Shown here piece after piece: positions 51,674-60,422 of a stretch of 64,000 bases of DNA (the first letter of the stretch is position 1; each line of letters starts with the position of its first letter). Made by a program: the position numbers and the translations under genes. The notes under the pieces were generated by a model. The model did no database searches and had not been told where the DNA came from. It worked only from the letters and a program-made list of their open reading frames with translations. Source of the stretch: JABWAN01 sp041918175 (GTDB taxonomy: Bacteria; Zhuqueibacterota; Zhuqueibacteria; Zhuqueibacterales; Zhuqueibacteraceae); contig JAYRWE010000088.1 of the NCBI GenBank assembly GCA_041918175.1, forward strand, positions 1 to 64,000, read 5' to 3'.

Positions 51674-51722
51674 GTGATGGAGTGTTGGAGTCATGGTTTG
51701 CAATACTCCACCACTCCATCAC
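51674..51722. repeat. Hairpin element H
   Basis: GTGATGGAGTGTTGGAG (51674-51690) pairs with CTCCACCACTCCATCAC (51706-51722) with one mismatch. Lies 14 bp beyond the stop of the methyltransferase gene. Confidence 0.8.
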
Positions 51723-51735
51723 CGCAAGGTGTTAT

Positions 51736-52563
51736 TTATTTATTACAAAACGCCATGAGATGCCAACCCAGCGGGCGCACGAGGAATTTCGGCATGAGAT
51801 TAAACGAGGGCACGAACATGCCGTTGAACAATGTAGCTTTCCAGCCTTTGTGCAGTTTGCTCGCAACGGGAAAACGCTCGGGCACGAGGCGCACTTTGGC
51901 AAACGGCGCAAGCATTTTTTTAAATTCGCCGATGGAGTACTTATTGAGCACGGGCGCGTCTTCGTGCTCCAAATCCACTTTCATAATTTTGGAAAGCGCA
52001 TTGAGCCACGAGATGCGATTGTAAACCATCATGATTGCTTCGCCGCCGGGCTTGAGCACGCGGTGCAGCTCTTTCGCCATTTGCTCCGCGCTAGCGGTGT
52101 ATTGCAACACGCCATGCGCGTACACTACGTCGAAACTGTTGTCGTCAAATTCCAACGCCTCGCCGTTCATCATGCGAAACTCGCCCCACGCGCCGTTGAG
52201 TTCGAAATTCTTTTTCGCCAAGTCGATGGAGTGCCGCGCGAGATCGACACCGAAAACTTTTGCGCCGCCTTTCGCGAATCGCAACAAGTCAATGCCGACG
52301 CCGCACCCGACTTCTAAAATCGTTTTGCCGCGATAGCCGTTGAAGTTTACGACCTTCGGCAAATAGCGCAGCTTGTCAAAACGATACTCATCCAAATCTT
52401 GAAAGAAACCTTGCGTGCCAACCGGGTGTTTGGCAATCGCCAAATCGTGAATGTGCGCGTTCCAATAATTAGCAATCGCTTTCAACAAATCGCCGTGCCT
52501 GGCGTTCATAGAAGAAAAATCCTGCTCTTCTTCGAGACGAAATTCAGCGTGACTGGCAGCCAT
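51736..52563 (-). CDS. Class I SAM-dependent methyltransferase
   Basis: 275 residues, ATG 52563 with AGGA 5 nt upstream. ILEVGCGVGIDLLRFAKGGA is motif I (SAM loop), VFGVDLARHSI gives the acidic residue for ribose, MMNGEALEFDDNSFDVVYAHGVLQY is motifs II/III and LHRVLKPGGEAIMMV motif IV-V. Closest general type is Methyltransf_11. The substrate is probably a sugar or a lipid-linked glycan in this context, which is inference. Confidence 0.88.
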   Translation of the reverse strand: MAASHAEFRLEEEQDFSSMNARHGDLLKAIANYWNAHIHDLAIAKHPVGTQGFFQDLDEYRFDKLRYLPKVVNFNGYRGKTILEVGCGVGIDLLRFAKGGAKVFGVDLARHSIDLAKKNFELNGAWGEFRMMNGEALEFDDNSFDVVYAHGVLQYTASAEQMAKELHRVLKPGGEAIMMVYNRISWLNALSKIMKVDLEHEDAPVLNKYSIGEFKKMLAPFAKVRLVPERFPVASKLHKGWKATLFNGMFVPSFNLMPKFLVRPLGWHLMAFCNK

Positions 52564-52604
52564 GGAATCCTGTGCTTTTCGTTTAAGTCATCTCTCCTTC
52601 CATT

Positions 52605-52695
52605 TGTCATTCTGCAGGAAGCTTCCCTCGTGCTCGACACAAATTGCAAAATAAGATTTGATCCAAGTGCGAGGGAAGGTTCTTCCAGAATGACA
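52605..52695. repeat. Repeat family D, copy D2
   Basis: 91 bp, TGTCATTCTG to CAGAATGACA with inner GGAAGCTTCCCTCGTGC / GCGAGGGAAGGTTCTTCC arms; 16 bp beyond the stop of the radical SAM gene. Confidence 0.88.
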
Positions 52696-52711
52696 AGTTG
52701 AGGAAGGTGTT

Positions 52712-53791
52712 TCAAAAATGCTCTGCGGTGCGAAAGATCGGGCCGAGCGTGCGATGCAACTTGAAGGGCGTCATCTTATGCACGGCGACGTTCATCGGAA
52801 TAAAACTTTCGAACAAGCCGATGGGCAATTCCCAGCGCGCGATGCGATGACGCACTTCGCGGGCGCGACGACCGAACCAAAGTTCTTCGAACGTTTGTTG
52901 CCGCAAATTGCCCATGGATTCCGTTTCGAGCGGATCGGGGTACACATTGCCCCAGGGATCGATATTCACAAACGCGTAGCCGGCAACGTTGCTGTGCTTG
53001 CGCAACGTTTGGGGATTGTCAATATAAGATGCGAAGTTGCGATAGTATTCGCGATTCATCGGCAGAATGTCGCCGTAGAGTTTGAGCACGCGATTGACGA
53101 TGCTTTGCAGCGTGGCGCCGTCGCCGGGCGCGAACGCGAGATCATCATCGACTTTGTACATGATTTCTGGCAAATGCAACGCGGGCTGAAATGAAAGCCC
53201 ATCGAGCGCGCGCGACTTCACCAAACGCGCAACGTTTTCCAAATCATACATATTCGCCTTCGTGACGGTGAAGGCGATAAAAATTTTCGGGCGGCTATTG
53301 CTGCGCAGCGCTTTCAAGTTTTCAATGGCATTGCTGGCCAATTCAAAGTAGCCATTAATGCCGCGCAACGAGTCATTCAGTTCCGGCGTACTGCCGTCGA
53401 GCGAGATGTAGATTAAATCAAGGCCGGCTTGAATGAGTTCTTTCGCGCGGCGTTCGTTGATCAACAACCCGTTCGACATCAGCGAGGTCGAAAGGCCGTG
53501 CTCTTTCGCGCAAGCGATGAGTTCGTAAATATCTTTGCGCAGCAACGGCTCGCCGCCGGTGAAAGAAAGATTGAGCACGCCTGCTTGCGCAAGTTGCTTG
53601 ATGATACTTTTTCCTTCCGCAGTCGAAAGCATGTCGGGGTCGGGCTTTTCCTGCCAGCGCGTGCAACTGCGACAACGCGCGTTGCAAATGTAAAGCACTT
53701 CCCACACCGCCTTGACGGGACCGATGATCGGCTCCTGCTCGCCCTTTGCGAAACGCAGAAGATTTTTGAGATGTTTGAACTCTTTAAACAT
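52712..53791 (-). CDS. Radical SAM protein with short SPASM-like C-terminus
   Basis: 359 residues from ATG 53791, chosen because AAGGCGG stands about 6-9 nt upstream; ATG 53806 and 53818 are alternatives, and the frame further upstream lies in repeat E2. The [4Fe-4S] motif is CNARCRSC (CxxxCxxC), followed by LSFTGGEPLLRKDIYELI, TSLMSNGLLI and YISLDGSTPELNDSLRG. The C-terminal YAFVNIDPWGNVYPDPLETESMGNL (cited in part) resembles the twitch/SPASM fold but without the usual cysteines. In hopanoid and EPS loci such proteins are HpnH-like or modify sugars; the substrate here is unknown. Confidence 0.85.
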   Translation of the reverse strand: MFKEFKHLKNLLRFAKGEQEPIIGPVKAVWEVLYICNARCRSCTRWQEKPDPDMLSTAEGKSIIKQLAQAGVLNLSFTGGEPLLRKDIYELIACAKEHGLSTSLMSNGLLINERRAKELIQAGLDLIYISLDGSTPELNDSLRGINGYFELASNAIENLKALRSNSRPKIFIAFTVTKANMYDLENVARLVKSRALDGLSFQPALHLPEIMYKVDDDLAFAPGDGATLQSIVNRVLKLYGDILPMNREYYRNFASYIDNPQTLRKHSNVAGYAFVNIDPWGNVYPDPLETESMGNLRQQTFEELWFGRRAREVRHRIARWELPIGLFESFIPMNVAVHKMTPFKLHRTLGPIFRTAEHF

Positions 53792-53819
53792 CGATGCCGC
53801 CTTCATGTTTAACACCATC

Positions 53820-53901
53820 GTAGTCACGCCCCCTTGTGGGGCGCTGTTGCATGTAATCACTTCGTGCTCGTCACAATGCCCCACAAGGGGGCAGGGCTAC
53901 G
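53820..53901. repeat. Repeat family E, copy E2
   Basis: GTAGTCACGCCCCCTTGTGG at the left and CCACAAGGGGGCAGGGCTAC at the right. The minus-strand GTAGCCC at the right end supplies the TAG stop of the asparagine synthetase gene at 53897. Confidence 0.88.
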
Positions 53902-55783
53902 GGTTCATGTACTGATCGCGCCAAATGCCGAACATCATCAAGGCCCACAAACGATGGCTATGATTCTCCACGCCATTGACATGATCATTGATGAGGCTTT
54001 GCACATATGTCGGGTTGAAGAAGCCGTCAGCCGCAAGCTGTGTGGGCGAAAGCACGTCCATCATCATGGGGCGCAACTCATGCTTCAGCCAATTTTTGAT
54101 CGGCATGCTAAAGCCTTCTTTGCCGCGTTGCGTGATCATCGGCGGCAAAAGATCGCTCATGGCCTTTTTCAAAATCTGTTTGGTCTTCGTGCCTTGAATT
54201 TTGAATGCGCTCGGAATCGTCGCGGCATATTCGACGACGCGATAATCGAGGAACGGCGCGCGCGTTTCGAGCGAGGTGGCCATGCTCATGCGATCCACCT
54301 TCACCATGATGTCGTCGCAGAGATAGGTTTTGATATCGACGTACATTTGGCGATTGCCGTAGTCCTGCGAGTCGGCGCTATTGAAATGGCTGCGAATAAA
54401 ATCATGCGCTCCACTCGAAGACGCCAGGCTTTGCATTCTTTCGCCGTAGAGGCTTTGTTTCTCTTTTTGCGAAAGAAAAATCATCCAACGCACATGCTGC
54501 AAATCCTCGGGCAGCGTAGCGCCTTCAACGAAACGTTTCGCGCGATTGACCACGCCTTTCTTTTTTTCCGTGGGCGGCATGTGCTGCGTAATCGGCGAGA
54601 TCACGCCGTTGCGCAAGAACTTGGGCAGGCGCCGATATTTGCGATAGGCCCAATCTGCGACATACGTTTCATAGCCGCCAAACAATTCGTCGCCGCCGTC
54701 GCCGGAGAGCGCGACCGTGACGTGTTGCCGCGCCATTTGCGAAACGAGAAAAGTGGGAATGATCGAGAAATCACCGAGCGGCTCATCAAGATGGCGCGCG
54801 AGCTTCTCGGTCAAGCCGAGCGCATCGGGTTTGAGAATAAACTCTTGATGCTCGGTTTTGAAGTGGCGCGCAATCTCGCGCGCGAAGTGCAGCTCGTTAT
54901 AACTGCCTTCTTCAAAGCCGATAGAAAAAGTTTTCACGGGTTGATTCATCACGCGCGCCATGAGCGCGACAACGCAGCTCGAATCGATGCCGCCGGAGAG
55001 AAAAGCGCCGAGCGGCACGTCGCTCATCAAACGAATCTTCACTGCGTCTTGCAGCAAATCCACCAGGCCACGCTGCAAATCTTTTTCGAGCGTGCCGTTC
55101 TCGTGAAAATGCAATTCCCAATAAGGCCGCACTTCCGCTTTGCCGTTCGCCTGAATCGTGAGCGAATGGCCCGCGGGCAGCTTTTTAATATCTTCAAAAA
55201 TCGTGTGCGGCGCGGGGATGTATTCGTAGGTCAAATACAAATCCACCGCTTCGCGCGAAACGCGGCGCGGCACGTCTTTGATCTGCAGAATGCTTTTTAA
55301 TTCCGAGCCAAAGATGACGCGCTTGCTGTCGTGATAGTAATACAACGGCTTTTTACCGAGGCGATCGCGCGCAATGAACAAACGCTGACGATAATCGTCC
55401 CATATTGCAAACGCGAACATGCCGTTGAGCTTGCTCGGACATTCGGCGCCGTATTCTTCGTAAGCATGCACGATGGCTTCGGTATCGGACTTCGTATAAA
55501 AACGATGGCCGCGGCTCTCTAAATCTTTGCGCAACTCGGGGTAGTTATAAATCTCGCCGTTAAACACGATCCACACGCTGCCGTCTTCGTTGCGAATCGG
55601 TTGCTTGCCCGTGCTCAAATCAATGATACTCAAGCGGCGCATGGCGAGGCCGACGTTGTCTTTGATATAAAAACCGTCGTCGTCCGGCCCGCGATGAAAG
55701 ATCGCGTCGTTCATGCGTTGCACGTCTTGCGCGTCAACGTGATCTTCGCGGGAGAAATTCATGGTACCGCAGATGCCACACAT
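53897..55783 (-). CDS. asnB: Glutamine-dependent asparagine synthetase-like amidotransferase
   Basis: 628 residues. Starts MCGICGTMNF with the catalytic Cys2; FHRGPDDDGFY, VFNGEIYNYPELR and SDTEAIVHAYEEYG complete the glutaminase site. The synthetase half has GAFLSGGIDSSCVVALMA (PP-loop), LSGDGGDELFGGYETYV and KVDRMSMATSLETRAPFLDYR. Length and motifs match the amidotransferases found in EPS and exosortase-type loci, where they may amidate uronic acids in the glycan rather than make asparagine. The stop codon lies in repeat E2. Confidence 0.92.
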   Translation of the reverse strand: MCGICGTMNFSREDHVDAQDVQRMNDAIFHRGPDDDGFYIKDNVGLAMRRLSIIDLSTGKQPIRNEDGSVWIVFNGEIYNYPELRKDLESRGHRFYTKSDTEAIVHAYEEYGAECPSKLNGMFAFAIWDDYRQRLFIARDRLGKKPLYYYHDSKRVIFGSELKSILQIKDVPRRVSREAVDLYLTYEYIPAPHTIFEDIKKLPAGHSLTIQANGKAEVRPYWELHFHENGTLEKDLQRGLVDLLQDAVKIRLMSDVPLGAFLSGGIDSSCVVALMARVMNQPVKTFSIGFEEGSYNELHFAREIARHFKTEHQEFILKPDALGLTEKLARHLDEPLGDFSIIPTFLVSQMARQHVTVALSGDGGDELFGGYETYVADWAYRKYRRLPKFLRNGVISPITQHMPPTEKKKGVVNRAKRFVEGATLPEDLQHVRWMIFLSQKEKQSLYGERMQSLASSSGAHDFIRSHFNSADSQDYGNRQMYVDIKTYLCDDIMVKVDRMSMATSLETRAPFLDYRVVEYAATIPSAFKIQGTKTKQILKKAMSDLLPPMITQRGKEGFSMPIKNWLKHELRPMMMDVLSPTQLAADGFFNPTYVQSLINDHVNGVENHSHRLWALMMFGIWRDQYMNP

Positions 55784-55847
55784 GTGATCGTCTTCTTATT
55801 TTCAAGTTTCGTTTCGCCGTCACTTTTTAGCCGCAACCACTCTCAAT

Positions 55848-55996
55848 ATTCCCCCCTTGAGGGGGGTTAGGGGGGTGTCTTTGATGACGGCGATGCTCTT
55901 CAAATTTACTTTACACGCGATATTTTTTTTCAACTCGCGCTGCAGTTCACACAGGATACTCACCAACACCCCCCTGGCCCCCCTCAAGGGGGGAAT
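55848..55996. repeat. Repeat family B, split copy B3
   Basis: ATTCCCCCCTTGAGGGGGG, TTAGGGGGGTGT at 55848-55878 and the inverted counterpart CACCCCCCTGGCCCCCCTC, AAGGGGGGAAT ending at 55996, about 85 bp apart. Ends 2 bp from the stop of the GT4 gene at 55998. Confidence 0.88.
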
Positions 55997-55997
55997 C

Positions 55998-57176
55998 TTA
56001 GCGAACGCGCAACGATTCAAGATACGAATACACTTCTTTCGTCTTGCGCAGATACGCTTCGTAGCTATATTCACGTTCAGCCAGCGCGCGCGCTTGCTCG
56101 GCGAGTTGCTTGCCGTAATTTTGATTCTCCAACACGCGCAGCAAGCCTTGGGCAAATGAAGTAGGCGTGCATTCGGTCAAGGCCGCGACTTCGGGCTTCA
56201 ACACTTGCGTGTGCGTCAGATGATTAGTGGCTACAATTGGAATGCCGGAGCGGAGATAGGAATAAATTTTTAACGGCGTGTTGTTGCCTTCGATGCGCGG
56301 CGAGACCAAGACATTGGCCAATTGCATGAACTGCGGTATTTCTTCGGGGGGGCGTTGGCCCGTAAAGACAAATTGTGCACTCACCCCGAGCTTTTGGGTC
56401 ATGTTTTTGTAAGTCTCAACTTGCTGCGGATTGCCGCCGACCACGAGAAAGCGCACGTGCGCATGCTTTTTCACCACCGCTGCACTTGACGCAATGAGCA
56501 AATCGATGCCTTGATACGGTTCAAGTGTGCCTGCATATAACACCAACGTTTCGCCATTGAGACTGTACCGCTGCTTTAGTTCTTGCGGGTTGGGGCGATG
56601 TTGAAACACGTCGCTGTTGTCGCCGACGTTTTCGATGAGCTTGTTGAATTTGGTGGGAAACTTCTCATGCACATACGCATGCAGCTCCGGGCAAATCGTA
56701 ATCACCGCATGCGCGCTCGTAATCGTTTTCGCTTCGAGGTTTTCGAAAATCTGCACGAGTGTTTTCGATTTGCTGTATTTAAAATTCGAAAGCTGCTGTG
56801 GCAGGCTGGAGTGCATATCATAAAGATGGAGTGTTGCGAACTTCTTGCTCAAGCGAATGCCAAAGAAGCCCGCCTCTTCGTGCGTGTGAATCAAATCATA
56901 GCGCGTACGTTTGAGCAATTCCACGCTGCGGCGATAGACTTGAACATCCAAAAAGATTTTTGCTTTCGAAGGCCCAATCGCAATCTTCTTCACAAACGGC
57001 ACCGGCGCAGCGCGATGAATGGTCACGCCCGGAATGCTCACGTCCTGTCCAAGAGGATAAGTCACCAAATCAACTTTATAACCCAGCAACGAGAGCGCGC
57101 GCAACCGGTGCAACACACTGAACGGCGTGCCGCGCGGTTGGAAAAAAGGCTGGGGCGCAATCATCAAAACTTTCAT
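55998..57176 (-). CDS. Family 4 glycosyltransferase
   Basis: 392 residues. VLMIAPQPFFQPRGTPFSVLH, DLIHTHEEAGFFGIRLSK, LYDMHSSLPQQLSNF and NVGDNSDVF mark the N-terminal half; TLVLYAGTLEPYQGIDLLI, VRFLVVGGNPQQVETYK, FVFTGQRPPEEIPQF and SPRIEGNNTPLKIYSYLRSGIPIVATN the C-terminal half, with the second Glu of EX7E replaced by Ser-Tyr. It is the first gene of the minus-strand block after the chromate-transporter region. Sugar unknown. Confidence 0.88.
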   Translation of the reverse strand: MKVLMIAPQPFFQPRGTPFSVLHRLRALSLLGYKVDLVTYPLGQDVSIPGVTIHRAAPVPFVKKIAIGPSKAKIFLDVQVYRRSVELLKRTRYDLIHTHEEAGFFGIRLSKKFATLHLYDMHSSLPQQLSNFKYSKSKTLVQIFENLEAKTITSAHAVITICPELHAYVHEKFPTKFNKLIENVGDNSDVFQHRPNPQELKQRYSLNGETLVLYAGTLEPYQGIDLLIASSAAVVKKHAHVRFLVVGGNPQQVETYKNMTQKLGVSAQFVFTGQRPPEEIPQFMQLANVLVSPRIEGNNTPLKIYSYLRSGIPIVATNHLTHTQVLKPEVAALTECTPTSFAQGLLRVLENQNYGKQLAEQARALAEREYSYEAYLRKTKEVYSYLESLRVR

Positions 57177-57479
57177 TACTCATCTGCCAGTTGGTTCGCA
57201 CAATCTTCGGGAAATAATAGAACTTGCACTCAAATTTTATCCTGTCATTTTCTAGCAACACTCGCGCCATTTTGAAGAGGTCACGCTGTGTAATATTGCG
57301 CGCCGATTTACAGGCGGTTACAGTTCGGCAAATTTCTGTAAGGCATGACAACCAGCCCGGCGCTGTGCCACGGTGAAACATTGTATCTCGCCTGTGACAA
57401 GAGCGGCGTTGTTGCACGCGGAGAAAATGCTTATACTCGCAACAACGCTTAGTTGATCATTCTCACTGGAGAATCCAGC
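57177..57479. other. Divergent intergenic region
   Basis: 303 bases between the minus-strand GT4 gene and the plus-strand transporter gene. A plus-strand promoter is listed at 57409-57437. No gene and no repeat of families A-H were seen. The promoter of the 57176-to-55998 direction must lie here too but I cannot place it. Confidence 0.6.
57409..57437 (+). promoter_or_regulatory. Promoter of the chromate transporter gene
   Basis: TTGTTG at 57409-57414 and TATACT at 57432-57437 with a 17-bp spacer, 42 bp before the ATG. Confidence 0.5.
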
Positions 57480-58781
57480 ATGTCGCACCCGACATTCAAA
57501 GAAGCATTGCGTTTTTGGTTTAAACTCGGCTTCATCAGTTTCGGCGGCCCGACCGGGCAAATCGCAATCATGCACACGGAGTTGGTGGAAAAGAAAAAAT
57601 GGATCAGCGAAGCGCGCTTTCTGCATGCGCTCAACTATTGCATGTTGCTGCCCGGCCCCGAAGCCCAACAGCTCGCAACATACGTGGGCTGGCTATTGCA
57701 CAAAACCGCGGGCGGGTTGGTCGCGGGGATTTTGTTTGTGCTCCCCTCGATCTTCCTCCTCTGGGCGTTGAGTTTGGTTTATGTCACGTATGGCAAGCTC
57801 AGTGCGGTTGCTGCGACTTTTTACGGCTTGCAACCGGCAGTGATGGCGATCGTCGCGTTCGCGGTGCTACGCATCGCCAAAAGAGCATTGCGGGACGCAT
57901 TCCTGATAACTATTGCGTGTGCGGCCTTTGTCGCCATTTTCTTTCTCAAGCTGCCTTTTCCTGTGATCGTCCTCGGCGCCGGCATGCTGGGTTTTATTAT
58001 CCACAAATTCTCGCCGCATTTCTTGCCAAGCAGAGATTCATCGGCGCACGCTAGTTCTGAGCAGGAGTCGGAGATCGAACGAAAAACAGCGCATGCGCAC
58101 GGCCGGCCTTCGCTCCGGCGTGCGCTAAAGGTTGGCGTAACGTGCCTTGCATTGTGGTGGGCGCCAATTGTCGCCGCGGGCTTCTGGCAAGGCTGGCACA
58201 GCACGCTCTTTCAGCAAGGCCTTTTTTTTAGTCAAGCGGCGATGGTTACTTTTGGCGGTGCGTATGCGGTATTGCCCTATGTGGCGCAACGCGCGGTGGA
58301 GAACTATCATTGGTTGAGTGCGGCGCAAATGGTGGATGGCCTCGCGCTCGCGGAGACCACGCCCGGGCCGCTCATCATGGTGTTGCAATTTGTCGGCTTT
58401 TTAGGCGGCTGGCACCAACCCGGAAATTTATCGCCGCTCGTCGCCGCGAGCTTGAGCGCATTGCTGACAACGTGGGCGACCTTTGCGCCATGCTTTCTTT
58501 GGATTTTTCTCGGCGCTCCGCATATCGAGCAATTGCGGGGCAACAAGAATCTTGCAGCAACACTTTCGGCAATCACTGCGGCCGCAGTGGGCGTCGTTTT
58601 GAATTTGGCAATTTGGTTTGGCAAACACGTGCTCTTGCCGCAGGAAGGAGTTTTTGATTATTTTTCCGCAGGATTGGGCCTGCTGGCTTTCATCGGATTG
58701 CTGCGTTGGAATTGGAACCTCATTGCCGTAGTGCTCGGCTGTGGCGCCGTGGGGTGGCTTTATAAAAGCGTTTTGTCCTAA
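57480..58781 (+). CDS. chrA: Chromate transporter, ChrA (CHR) family
   Basis: 433 residues from ATG 57480 (GGAG 10 nt upstream). Duplicated CHR domains: the first has FWFKLGFISFGGPTGQIAIMH and ALNYCMLLPGPEAQQLATYVGW, the second FFSQAAMVTFGGAYAVLPYVAQ and VDGLALAETTPGPLIMVLQFVGF. These FGG and PGP motifs define long-chain ChrA antiporters of the inner membrane, which export chromate and, in some cases, other anions. The gene is alone on the plus strand inside the EPS locus and ends at a shared terminator. Relation to the glycan is not evident. Confidence 0.92.
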   Translation: MSHPTFKEALRFWFKLGFISFGGPTGQIAIMHTELVEKKKWISEARFLHALNYCMLLPGPEAQQLATYVGWLLHKTAGGLVAGILFVLPSIFLLWALSLVYVTYGKLSAVAATFYGLQPAVMAIVAFAVLRIAKRALRDAFLITIACAAFVAIFFLKLPFPVIVLGAGMLGFIIHKFSPHFLPSRDSSAHASSEQESEIERKTAHAHGRPSLRRALKVGVTCLALWWAPIVAAGFWQGWHSTLFQQGLFFSQAAMVTFGGAYAVLPYVAQRAVENYHWLSAAQMVDGLALAETTPGPLIMVLQFVGFLGGWHQPGNLSPLVAASLSALLTTWATFAPCFLWIFLGAPHIEQLRGNKNLAATLSAITAAAVGVVLNLAIWFGKHVLLPQEGVFDYFSAGLGLLAFIGLLRWNWNLIAVVLGCGAVGWLYKSVLS

Positions 58782-58789
58782 AAAAGAAA

Positions 58790-58827
58790 CGGCCCGCACG
58801 AACGAGTCAAGTCGCATGCGGGCCGTG
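58790..58827. terminator. Shared terminator between chrA and ugd
   Basis: ACGGCCCGCA (58790-58799) pairs with TGCGGGCCGT (58818-58827). On the minus strand the stem runs into TTTCTTTTTTA, so it ends the ugd transcript; it also follows the chrA stop by 8 bp. Confidence 0.85.
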
Positions 58828-58859
58828 TTATTCTCAAACGACGCAACTGCCTAACCGTA

Positions 58860-60158
58860 TCACCGTCCGACGCAGTGATACTGGAAGCCTTTTTCTTCCA
58901 TGCGTTGCGGATCGTAGATATTGCGCAGATCCAGCACGATGGGCGTGTGCAGCAAGTTTCGAATTTTGTCAAGATCGAGGCTGCGGAATTGATTCCACTC
59001 GGTCATAAAGATGAGTGCGTCCGCGCCTTCCATGGTTTCATAGGTCTCTTCGCAGAATTGCACGTTCTGCAACACCTTCGCCGCTTCGTGCATGGCAACC
59101 GGATCATAAGCACGAATCCTCGCACCTTCCGCTTGCAGAGCCTGGATAATTTCGACAGCCGGTGCCTCCCGCATGTCATCCGTGTTTGGCTTAAAAGCAA
59201 GGCCGAGCATCGCAATCGTCTTGCCTTGCAATTTTCCGACGGCATTCTTGATTTTTTGCACCATCACACTGCGCTGCAACTCGTTGACTTTGACCGCGGC
59301 GTCAACGATTCTAAAATGATAATCGTGCTTCGCGCCGATGGAAATGAGCGCGCGCGTGTCTTTGGGAAAACATGAGCCGCCATATCCCGGACCGGCGTGT
59401 AAAAATTTAGCGCCAATGCGATTGTCCAAACCCATGCCGCGCGCCACGTCGTGCACATCCGCGCCGACGCGCTCACAAAGAATTGCGACTTCATTGATGT
59501 AGCTAATCTTCACCGCGAGAAACGCATTGGCCGCGTATTTTGTCAGCTCCGCGCTCGCCAAATCGGTCATGACAATCGGCGTTTCAATCAAATACAGCGG
59601 CGAATAAAGATCTTTCATGATCGCCATGGCCTCGCTGTCTTCCGCGCCGATGACGACGCGATTGGGGCGCATGAAATCTTCAATGGCCGAGCCTTCGCGC
59701 AAAAATTCGGGATTGGAGACGACGGAAAAATGAATCTGTGATTTCGAATTTTTTTGAATGATGTCTTTGATCCATTTGCCCGCGCCCACCGGCACCGTGC
59801 TTTTATTGACCACGACTTTATAGCCGTTCATGTAGCGCGCAATGTCTTTGCCCACGGCCTCTACATAACGCAAATCCGCGGAGCCGTCTTCGGCCTGCGG
59901 CGTGCCGACCGCGACAAAGATTACTAAGGAATTTTCGACCGCATACTTCATATCGGTCGTAAACGTGAGCCGGCCTTCGCGGACGTTCTTCGCTACCATA
60001 TCGTCCAAACCCGGCTCATAAATCGGGATTTCACCACGATTGAGTTTTTCAATTTTCGTGCTGTCAATGTCGACGCAGATCACGTCGTTGCCGAACTCGG
60101 CGAAGCACGTTCCGGTAACGAGCCCAACGTAGCCCGTTCCTACCATACAAATACGCAT
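58860..60158 (-). CDS. ugd: UDP-glucose 6-dehydrogenase
   Basis: 432 residues from ATG 60158, which has an excellent GGAGGAG site; the frame to 60215 adds no conserved sequence. MRICMVGTGYVGLVTGTCFA is the NAD loop, VAVGTPQAEDGSADL, STVPVGAGKW and SNPEFLREGSAIEDF follow, the catalytic Cys is in GYGGSCFPKD, and LGLAFKPNTDDMREAPA ends the second domain. It oxidises UDP-glucose twice to UDP-glucuronate in the cytoplasm. This supplies uronic acid to the polymer and to the epimerase at 61945. Confidence 0.95.
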   Translation of the reverse strand: MRICMVGTGYVGLVTGTCFAEFGNDVICVDIDSTKIEKLNRGEIPIYEPGLDDMVAKNVREGRLTFTTDMKYAVENSLVIFVAVGTPQAEDGSADLRYVEAVGKDIARYMNGYKVVVNKSTVPVGAGKWIKDIIQKNSKSQIHFSVVSNPEFLREGSAIEDFMRPNRVVIGAEDSEAMAIMKDLYSPLYLIETPIVMTDLASAELTKYAANAFLAVKISYINEVAILCERVGADVHDVARGMGLDNRIGAKFLHAGPGYGGSCFPKDTRALISIGAKHDYHFRIVDAAVKVNELQRSVMVQKIKNAVGKLQGKTIAMLGLAFKPNTDDMREAPAVEIIQALQAEGARIRAYDPVAMHEAAKVLQNVQFCEETYETMEGADALIFMTEWNQFRSLDLDKIRNLLHTPIVLDLRNIYDPQRMEEKGFQYHCVGR

Positions 60159-60422
60159 AGGTACTCCTCCAAATGAGTCGCGAGGTGCGCGCACGTTTGA
60201 TCTGTGCCGGCACACACCATCACGCTGTCGCGCTTAGATGAAAACCAAAGTGAGTGATTTATGTGCGAACGTCCTACCCCGGTTTCGCAGAGGAAACATG
60301 GAGGCAAGCAGATCGATGCAAAGCTATAAGAACGGAGGTCAAATGCCAGAAAAATTCTTAACCATATCCCGACATGTAGCGTCATTTTCACGATCACGCG
60401 GGAAGGTCGCGGAAATTTTACA

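Noticed and set aside
53897..55783. Exosortase/PEP-CTERM system
   Set aside because: The AsnB-like and CelD-like proteins are of types found in such loci, but neither an exosortase nor any PEP-CTERM motif is visible in the window.
57318..57668. Minus-strand frame over the chrA promoter and 5' end
   Set aside because: It overlaps the well-supported start of chrA in antisense and has no recognisable domain.
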